DNA of 64,000 bases. Origin: Haliclona indistincta (Eukaryota > Porifera > Demospongiae > Haplosclerida > Chalinidae). This document shows, in pieces, positions 56,525 through 64,000 of the stretch (the stretch's first letter is position 1; the number at the start of each line of letters is the position of its first letter). The notes under the pieces were generated by a model that searched no databases, was not told where the DNA came from, and was given only the letters and a program-made list of their open reading frames with translations. The translations under genes were made by a program, and so were the position numbers. The stretch lies in the NCBI GenBank assembly GCA_964017065.1, contig OZ024783.1, positions 18,575,752 to 18,639,751 on the forward strand. The letters are read 5' to 3'.

Positions 56525-57581
56525 GGGGGGGGAGAGAGAGAGAGTGAGAGAGAGAAAGGGAGGGAGAGAGAGGGAGGGAGGGAAGGAGAGAGGGAGAGGG
56601 GAGAGGGAGGGAGATAAAGTGTGAGTGAATTAGTGAGTGACACAAATGACAGTTTATTATAAAATTAATACGTGAATTCACACAAAAAATGGCTTCTTCA
56701 AATTTAAGGCAATAATTATTTTGAGCTACAGTAAGTCTAGAACCCAAACACATGGTTTAGGTTCCATATCTAGGTGCTGTACCTTGACATTAGAGTGTAT
56801 ATTGAGTAAGTTGAACATGTTTTGCATATCAATGAGAGCTTGTCTAATATCACGATACACCGAGCCGAGGAAATTGAGCGGGATAGACAGCTGGAACAGT
56901 AGACCATTAACCATCACTAGATCCCCGACAGTCATAGTGCCTTTAGTAGAGAACAAGAGAAAGAACTTAAAAACAGTCTGTTACACACAACACCACATGA
57001 TGTATTTCTTTGCAGGCATCACTAGCTTTATGAACAACACATTACAGCCACAAAAGCATAAAGCATGATCAGTGCCTTATTTGGAAGGTTTATTACATTG
57101 CATGATTCAGCTTGAACACGGTTTAAATTGCGCTGTATCACACCAGAGTTTGAAGTAAAGCTGCAGTGCAAAAAAGACAACTGCACAAGTGACAATTAAC
57201 TTGGTAAAAAAAAAGAAAAAAAAAGAGACACCCCCGGTGGGACTCGAACCCACAACCTTTGAATTAGAAGTCCAATGCGCTAATCCATTGCGCCACGGGG
57301 GTTATCTGATCTAAGCGAACTACTATTGACATTAAGTAGCTAGCGCTCTATGAATGTGCGTCAATAACTGTATTCATGGTAACCTTGTGTGATCCCTTTG
57401 CTAGCCATGAGCATGATGGCGGTTAGTGCGACACCAAATGTGAACTGTTGACCAAAAGCAAGAAGAGAGAGACTAGTGGTGGTCTTGAGAGCAGCGTCTT
57501 CATACTGGACAAGACTCCTCTCATACTGTTCAGCTTCGTGTTGCTCATTATTGAACAACTAAAGAGAGAGGGCCGGGAGAG

Positions 57582-57642
<61 letters not shown>

Positions 57643-57940
57643 AAGAGAGGGAGAGAGAGAGAGGAGAATTAGAAGATAAAAGGAGAGATATGAAATTAAG
57701 TCAGAAAGCGAGAGAATTAAATTATAAAGATAAAGCACCAAACATGGTGAAAGAGAAAGAGAGGCATACAATAGATTCTAACCTTTACTGTTTCGTAGTT
57801 AATGAGAGAATCAATAGCTTTTGAACCAGATTCATTATCAGCCTTGTTCATTCTAACTCTGAACTTGGTTCTACACACAAAGAATGCCACATTGTGACGA
57901 TATGATACTCAGCACGGTGCTAGTTGATCTTCATACAATA

Positions 57941-58038
<98 letters not shown>

Positions 58039-59127
58039 CACCTCCATTGAGTGACGGTGAAGGTAAAGCCAGCGTATGCTGTGAGAGTACCAAGTGCTAG
58101 AAGAGAGTAGGCGGGGCCACATGAGTAGGCCTAGAGAGAGAGAGAGAGAGATTTCTGGTTATACAATACACACTGCACACATGATAGTCACAAGATAGTC
58201 ACATGCAACTCTTCAGTGACTAACTTACTAGTATTCCTGTGACTAAACCAACTTCAAAGATTGTTGGAAAAATATTGAACACAAGAGCAGACAGCACCCA
58301 GTTGATGCCCCTGCAGAAGTATAGCAATAATATCAACTCAAACTAGTAGAAGAAACAAAAAAGATGAAAATCAAAAATGCACCTTTAGAATAGATGTAGT
58401 TTGCTTACTAATTAACAGTATTTGTGCTAGTACTATAACAGCTGTCCCCTGACCTTGTTCCTCTATCCATTGCTCTGGACATGGCTCCTGTCTGTCGTGA
58501 GAGATGATAGCTGAGGTCCAGTGAGTGAAGGTGCAGGAAGGTGGTCCTGGCTACTCGTCGTGTGGAGGATTGAGCTACTTTAGCAAACACAGCGTTCCTT
58601 AGCTCACTGAACAATGAAGCACCGATCCTGGCAGCGCCATCTGAGAGAATGAATAGACATAATGTCATCAAAATTATCTTTAAAAATAATTATACCAAGT
58701 ATTTATTAAGACAATGCAGAAACAATAGTAATAATTGGAGTGTGAGAAATAATGAATAAAAAGCTTATTTGCAATCGTATATACGTAGGAAGGCGAAACT
58801 TTTGTATGTATACTCTAGCTATAGGGTACAAGATTTCACTGATTAAATTCAACATTGGTGTGGAATAATTATACAAGAATACACAAGAGTATACAGGAAT
58901 TTACTGATTTCATGATTTCAACAAGTCAGCATACGAGATTATACTTGTGTTGGAACATCTCAGTCAAAACAAATACTACAAAGTTAGTGTGTGATCAGTG
59001 CTCACATCCTAGTAATAGTGTCGTTCCCATGGTGAGTATAGTACCCTCGGGTGTGGTCAGGTCAGGTAGATTATTGAAATAGTCGACTGCATGCTTGAAG
59101 AAGAATGGAACTTGTACATTGATGAGC

Positions 59128-59193
<66 letters not shown>

Positions 59194-60147
59194 GAGAAAG
59201 GGAGAGGGAGAGAGGGAGAGAGAGAGGGAGAGAGAGAGTGAGAGAAAGGGAGAGGGAGAGAGGGAGAGGGAGAGAGAGAGAGGGGGGAGAGAGAGAGGGG
59301 GAGAGAGAGAGAGGGGGGGAGAGAGAGAGTGAGCGAATGAGTTAGTGAGTGAGGGACAAAATGTATTAAAACGTTCAAGCTAGATTTGACTACAGATAAC
59401 GATTTGCAATAATGTCACTTTAGCTCACACTAAAGGCATTTGATGACCTTAGCTAGCAAACTAGTCTTGTAAATGGATATGAAGATTGCAGTTAATATTC
59501 TCACTTTAGCTCCAGCTAGGAAGCCTAGCGCCACCACTACCCTAGCCTTGATACTGGGCTGGGCTCGAGGCCACACATGACGCATCATCTCTCTGAGTAT
59601 CTTACGACCTGATATATCAGCAGTGTCCCCGCCCGTGACATTCATTGGTCCACCAGCATGCTGTAACCGAGAGAACAACTAGTAGAAAGAGAGAGAGCGC
59701 GCGAGAGAGAGAGAGAGAGCGAGAGTGAGAGAGAGAGTGAGAGAGAGGGATGTGATAATTAGTGTCACTGATGTGATAATAAATTGCAATGGGTGGTTAT
59801 TGGTGATGCAACATCAGGGTCTTCTTGTAAATTAATGCACTAATGTGTTCAGTCACTGTTGTCTTTATTCACACGATGGAGGATGATCAGAGACTGAACA
59901 CATTAGTGCATGAAGGTGACACTCTACACCTTCCAACAATATATCATAGGCAACTTCTACTGCACATGAATAGCATAATTATTATACCTGTGCTCTGTTC
60001 CTATGATGAGATTCTAGGGATCTATCCAGTCTCGCGGGAACACCTCCCACCAGCGGGAGATGATGGCGGCTGATCTGGCGGGCCTAGTATAGCATCAGAT
60101 ACTATAACTATCACTTACAGTGCAGATCACTCACCGATCGCGTCCAT
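55283..60147 (-). CDS. ABCB7: ABCB7, mitochondrial ABC half-transporter (ATM1 family)
   Basis: Twelve minus-strand exons join in phase: 59505-59660, 59006-59126, 58454-58640, 58229-58310, 58042-58130, 57783-57870, 57384-57558, 56783-56940, 56257-56420, 55854-56155, 55610-55713 and 55283-55543, about 628 residues. The protein matches ABCB7 throughout: [13 protein letters not shown] at the N side, six-helix membrane region, [21 protein letters not shown] segment, Walker [21 protein letters not shown], signature LSGGEKQ, Walker [13 protein letters not shown] and IAHRL. ABCB7 sits in the inner mitochondrial membrane and exports a glutathione-linked sulfur compound needed for cytosolic Fe-S proteins. 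The 5' end is unsure: a short exon with ATG at 60147 (60135-60147) is possible and the targeting-peptide exon was not resolved. It diverges from NUS1. Confidence 0.93.
56421..56620. repeat. (GA)n-rich tract before ABCB7 exon 56257-56420
   Basis: On the gene strand this is a CT-rich polypyrimidine tract ending in CTAG at the acceptor. Confidence 0.92.
57203..57225 (-). terminator. Pol III T-run terminator of tRNA-Arg
   Basis: Two runs of nine or more T residues downstream of the tRNA on the minus strand. Confidence 0.7.
57229..57302 (-). tRNA. tRNA-Arg (anticodon TCT)
   Basis: 74-nt cloverleaf on the minus strand, in an ABCB7 intron. Acceptor stem ACCCCCG/CGGGGGT, D stem GCGC/GCGC, anticodon stem TTGGA/TTCAA with loop CTTCTAA, T arm GTGGG-TTCGAGT-CCCAC. 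Internal A and B boxes are intact (TGGCGCAATGG; GGTTCGAGTCC). No intron. A T-rich run follows on the transcribed strand (57200-57225), a good Pol III terminator. Same strand as ABCB7. Confidence 0.96.
57580..57665. repeat. (GA)n microsatellite before an ABCB7 acceptor
   Basis: CT-rich on the gene strand, ending CTCTCTTTAG at exon 57384-57558. Confidence 0.92.
57944..58036. repeat. (GT)n microsatellite at an ABCB7 donor
   Basis: About 45 GT units. On the gene strand it is a CA repeat starting within a few bases of the donor GTGTTC of exon 58042-58130 and fills over half of that short intron. Confidence 0.95.
59127..59330. repeat. (AG)n array before an ABCB7 acceptor
   Basis: Long GA/GGGA array; polypyrimidine on the gene strand and directly joined to CCAG of exon 59006-59126. 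Confidence 0.93.
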
Positions 60148-60443
60148 GGCTGCCGACAGCAAGTCAGAGCACTGCTCCTAGCTAGAAGGAGGACCCACAT
60201 TGCTGTGCAGGGTTAAATAATCCCGCCACGAAGAGGTTAAAGTTATAGTTTAACCCTGTGTTCACCAGGATCAGTGGGTTGCTCGGTTGCCTCATGTAGC
60301 GATTTCCACCTCGTTTCCATCACTCGTCTTCTAGTCATCCGGTGCTGTATCTCTCTGTGTTGGAGGTCTCCCTGTTCTCTCGGTCACTGTACAGCTGTCC
60401 TTGGTGTGTGGATGTGTTGGATTGCCTCAGCTAGCTCGTGGTC
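60148..60443. promoter_or_regulatory. Candidate bidirectional promoter, ABCB7 / NUS1
   Basis: About 300 bp between the possible ABCB7 start (minus) and NUS1 start (plus). No TATA box is obvious. It holds a near-inverted pair 'gggttaaa'/'tttaaccc' around 60210 and 60252. The assignment rests on gene orientation. Confidence 0.45.
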
Positions 60444-63403
60444 ATGACACCGCCTCCTGCCGCTGTGGGATATCGCCGCGTGGGGCTCAGACTAGCACTA
60501 GACACTGTCCACTTCCTGCTGTGGGTTAGACAACTGGTGTCCTGGCTAGCTTATGGAGCCTGGCGCCTCGGAAAGAAGATGGTGAAGCACAAAGGGACTA
60601 AGCTATCGTGTATTGTAGAGGACGCGAGGCAGCTGGACAAAGTACCGCTCCACTTGGCGCTGATAGTAGGCGAGGAGAGAGTGATAATGGAGGACATTGC
60701 TAGTGCTGTGTGCTGGGCTGTAGCAGCTGGTAGTCAAGTGGTGTCGCTGTATGACACGAAAGGTCAGCCATATTGCATCATCCATCACTCACTCATCCTC
60801 ACATCCATCACTCACTCATCCTCACATTCACTCCTCCTTGCTTGTTGATCACACACACACACACTCTCTCTCTCTCCACCCACCCACTCACCGATATGTG
60901 GGTGTCAGTACCATACAGTGTGTGCACATATGTAATATCATTTGAAGGATATAAATGTGATCTTTCAGCAACTATTATTGTTGATCTATGACCTCTGTCA
61001 TATATTCTATAGCTACACCAGTTGTTTATAATCCAACTTCTCGCTCTATATAATAGTTAGACAGCGCATCCAAGGATCTACGCGATTTAGAAGCCCGAGA
61101 GCCGTTGCTATATAGCGTCCGAGCGTAGCGAGGGCGCTATGGTAACGGCGCGAGGGCTTCTAAATCGCGTAGATCCGATTGGATGCTCTGTCTAACTGAT
61201 TTAGACCACAGCAACAGTATCTAGAATAAACAAAAATAGACGCAGAAAGAAAGCTAGAAAAGCTCAACAGAAGCGTTTGGGCTGCGCTGAGAATGGATTT
61301 TATGGACGACGCCCTGTTCTCTGAAGCGCTAGACGATTTTGAACTGACTGCCTTCCCTTTTGTGCCCTCCTGTTATATCAGCAGTGGCTTTTGTCCGACT
61401 GGGCCAACATTTTCAACCACGCCGACCCTCGCACCAACCTGCTCTAGCTCTCTTGTGTCTAGCTCCGCCTCTGGTTCTACCGCTCCCGCCCCCCTACTTG
61501 CCAGCTCCACCCGGTATGCACCACCAAAAACGGTGATCCGGTACGCCCAATGGTGATCGACGATGATTCTTCAGACTCTGACTAGCTGCTCACCATGAGT
61601 ACTCACTGCTGTTACTAATACTTTATTGTATATCATAGATTATGCTTGTATAACTCCGTGTACACTCTTTTTGCGGTAATTGTGGCGGGATTCCACTATA
61701 GAGTCGCGGTAGTGGCGGGATTCCACTACGAGAAATAGAGACCCGCAGCTACGCAATCTGGTTGGTCAGTGACGCTTAGCTGTGGTCTAAATGATGGTTA
61801 TTCTCTAATAATCGTAATGTTTATTAAACACTCATTAAATCACTGTACACAGTGTCTTTGAGCACTGTATTGTATCATCTGACATACCAATGAACTGTAC
61901 CATTAGTGTACCATGTCATTACCTTCAGAAGAACTGATTATGTGTTTGGAAGTGAATTTTGTAAACCACAAAATTTTGAAAAAGGTGTTATAAATTTTCA
62001 AAATAATGATCAAAAATTTTCAAAGTAATAATTATTATTAATTTTACATTATGCAAACACTGTAATGAACCTGCTGGTTGCTGTCACATACTCTATACCT
62101 CATGTCCTCCTCTTAGTCTTATCTTGTTGTTTGTTAGGATATTTGAAGGAGCATGTGCTAGAGCTGCAGACACAGGTCACCAAGAGACATCAGGAGCTGT
62201 TTAGTCCACCACTGCCTCTCCTCCATGTCACTACGGCTCAGGGACTGACAGAACAAGCCAGCACTGATGAGTTGAAAGGTGAGAGAGAGAGACCCCATCA
62301 CTACTGGAGTATAGCGACTGGCTAGTATACTTCGTGAGGTTAAATTTTATTCTAGTGATGATTTATGTACAAATAGCATTAACCCTGCGCTGGAAACCAA
62401 CATAATTACAATGGGAACGCTGTTTGAACCCAGTAGTGCATGATCAGGCTAACAAATCTAGAGAGGGTCTTGGGTAAAGAAAGACGTCCAAATGTGGTTT
62501 CCTTGGACGCCTAAGAACAAAACTTAACTCTATATTATTGCTCTAGTTTGAATGTACAGTATTTCTAACCCATATAAACACACTATTGACCAGTACAAAG
62601 TCATTGTGTGATTTAACACATTGTGTACTAACTTCCTTTGACGTGTCAATCTGATCATGTTGGGTCAACTTCCTTCACCTACTGTACTGTGCTTCACACT
62701 ATAGAGAGGTTGCCCAGTTCACGCAACACGGCAAATCTCAATGTACGGACAAGCAGACTGGAGTCTGTGCAAGCTTCGTTAGTGATTCAGTCTCCAGTCC
62801 TAGCTCTGTCTCGTTCTTTCTCCTTCGTAGATAAATTTGCGCTAGTGTACTCAGCAACTGTCTGATTTGCCGTGTTGCGTGAACGGTAATTGCACAACCT
62901 CTCTAATGACCAAACAGCTGTGCACTGCCTGTCTTGTTCATCCACTGTACTGGTGGAGTACAGGCACACCTATGTAGTCCAATGTTTCATAATAAATATT
63001 TTTGTTGGGTAAGACTTTCACCGTGTTCAAAAGTACATCAAGGGTTAGGTTGGGCACTTCATCAAATAAAAATTTACCTTCTGCGAGAAGGATTATTTTT
63101 GACAAAATTGACTGTTTTGTCAAAATTTTACTGGGTATAACCCTGTTACACAACTTAACATTCAATTTTGCCCCAGATTACTCAAATAATCCCGAACCAT
63201 AAAGTTTGCTTATTAAAATTAATGTGTGTTTCGTGATGCAGGATCAGTGGCTAGCAGTGATCACCATCTGGTAGTGATCCTGTCACCTGACGATAGCTAT
63301 ACTGGTCTGGTCCAGCTGACAGCTGATCTGTGTCATCATGCAGCTCACGGTAGACTAACTCTGGAGAATATTGATCCAGCATTCCTGAACACTAAAACAC
63401 AAG
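60444..63403 (+). CDS. NUS1: NUS1 / Nogo-B receptor, 5' three exons
   Basis: Exons 60444-60762, 62138-62278 and 63242-63403 join in phase 1 at each junction, 207 codons; the rest lies past the right edge. The N terminus has a hydrophobic helix (HFLLWVRQLVSWLAYGAW), then a cis-prenyltransferase-like fold: LDKVPLHLALIVGEE, DIASAVCWAVAAGSQVVSLYD, LQTQVTKRHQEL, and HHLVVILSPDDSYTGLV. These match NUS1 in order. NUS1 is the non-catalytic subunit that partners DHDDS in the ER to make dehydrodolichyl diphosphate for glycosylation. The C-terminal RxG motif would be in a missing exon. Start chosen at ATG 60444, not the upstream GTG. Confidence 0.9.
61060..61795. mobile_element. Foldback element in NUS1 intron 1
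   Basis: Hairpin around 61120 with arms holding 'gatctacgcgatttagaagc' and its inverse, core gagcgtagcgagggcg; outer ends 'gtggtctaaat' near 61792 and its relative near 61200. Related to 28943-29355. It carries an unassigned ORF (61293-61556; Ser/Thr/Pro-rich, acidic N terminus). Confidence 0.6.
62702..62909. mobile_element. TA-flanked MITE in NUS1 intron 2
   Basis: Inverted ends GAGAGGTTG with internal arms 'ttcacgcaacacggcaaatc'; TA on both sides, as for Tc1/mariner-type MITEs. Confidence 0.7.
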
Positions 63404-63465
63404 GTATGTACCACTGCATCTTGATTCATATTGTATACATATGTTGCCGTTTGTGGCAGTATTGA

Positions 63466-63520
63466 ATCACTGGACTGGACTGCTGGACTGGACCACTGGA
63501 CTGGACTACTGGACTGACCT
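63466..63520. repeat. Short 'ctggactgga' tandem repeat
   Basis: About five degenerate units of 10-11 bp. Confidence 0.8.
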
Positions 63521-63531
63521 TTGAACCAAAA

Positions 63532-64000
63532 AACGGGAAACCACGCCCATGATTATCACTAAATTTTAAACCCTAAACCCAAGACCCTAAAAACCTTCGC
63601 CTAACAGCGCCCAGTATGGACCTAACAGCGCCCAGAATGGACCTAACAGCGCCCAGTATGGACCTAACGGCGCCAGTATGGACCTAACAGCGCCCAGTAT
63701 GGACCTAACGGCGCCCAGTATGGACCTAACGGTGCCCAGTATTCGCCTAACAGCGCACAGCATGGACCTAACGGCGCCCAGTACTATTCTGGCACGTTAG
63801 GCGCCGTTAGGTCCATACTGGGCGCTGTTAAGCGAATACTGGGCGCTGTTAGGTCCATACTGGGCGCCGTTAGGTCCATACTGGCGCCGTTAGGTCCATA
63901 CTGGGCGCTGTTAGGTCCATACTGGGCGCTGTTAGGCGAAGGTTTTTAGGGTCTTGGGTTTAGGGTTTAAAATTTAGTGATAATCATGGGCGTGGTTTCC
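63532..64000. mobile_element. Foldback element with internal 21-bp minisatellite
   Basis: The last 69 bases are the inverse of 63534-63602. Between them, units of 'tatggacctaacagcgccca' run in one direction to about 63780 and then inverted. The right end is cut by the window edge or coincides with it. Confidence 0.85.

Noticed and set aside
61293..61556. 87-codon ORF as a NUS1 internal exon
   Set aside because: It ends in a stop, lies inside a foldback element, and NUS1 exons 1 and 2 join in phase without it.
63565..63600. Telomere-like 'aaaccctaaaccc' stretch
   Set aside because: Only one degenerate repeat inside a foldback element; not a telomeric array.

Overview
The window is eukaryotic and almost certainly from an invertebrate metazoan. 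Genes have many short introns with GT-AG sites. The identifiable host genes are ABCB7, NUS1 and an ankyrin/Roc-COR/ZU5/death-domain protein, and the DNA is crowded with metazoan-type transposable elements (Merlin, Harbinger, Ty3/Gypsy, TTAA elements, foldback MITEs). I favour a sponge or another early-branching animal because of the death-domain architecture, but the species cannot be read from the sequence. Nothing prokaryotic is present.

Layout. (1) 1-2.76 kb: repeat relic, a TTAA-flanked MITE and a 57-bp minisatellite. (2) 3.1-8.0 kb, minus strand: gene A, the 5' part of an ankyrin-repeat gene, with an intact Merlin transposon in intron 1. (3) 8.26-24.6 kb, minus strand: a decayed second copy of ABCB7, split by two Helitron-like insertions, a poly(A) retroposon carrying a nested Ty3/Gypsy element with identical LTRs, and a second Ty3/Gypsy element whose integrase lies before its reverse transcriptase. 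(4) 24.6-32.4 kb: an intergenic repeat cluster with a Helitron-like element carrying a TTAA-delimited composite, a stray death-domain exon and a RIOK3-like relic. (5) 32.4-55.04 kb, minus strand: gene B, the full-length paralogue of gene A. Nineteen exons join in phase to about 1,509 codons encoding ankyrin repeats, Roc GTPase, COR, ZU5, UPA-like region, death domain, transmembrane helix and a second death domain. Its introns carry a Harbinger element and a four-deep nest of elements, and its first death-domain exon is cut by a MITE with a perfect 9-bp target duplication. (6) 55.28-60.15 kb, minus strand: intact ABCB7 with a tRNA-Arg(TCT) gene in one intron. (7) 60.44 kb to the right edge, plus strand: NUS1 (5' three exons), divergent from ABCB7, running into a foldback minisatellite element.

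The two halves are a tandem segmental duplication of the unit [ankyrin/GTPase gene + ABCB7], same orientation and order. Comparing the copies gives empty sites for most insertions, which is how element ends and target duplications were read. The right unit kept a working ABCB7; the left ABCB7 is a pseudogene (Walker A lysine lost, splice sites lost, 5' exons missing). Gene B probably acts in apoptosis or innate-immune signalling: it combines the ANK-Roc-COR-death layout of DAPK1 with the ZU5-UPA-death layout of UNC5/PIDD1. ABCB7 and NUS1 are housekeeping genes (mitochondrial Fe-S export and dolichol synthesis).
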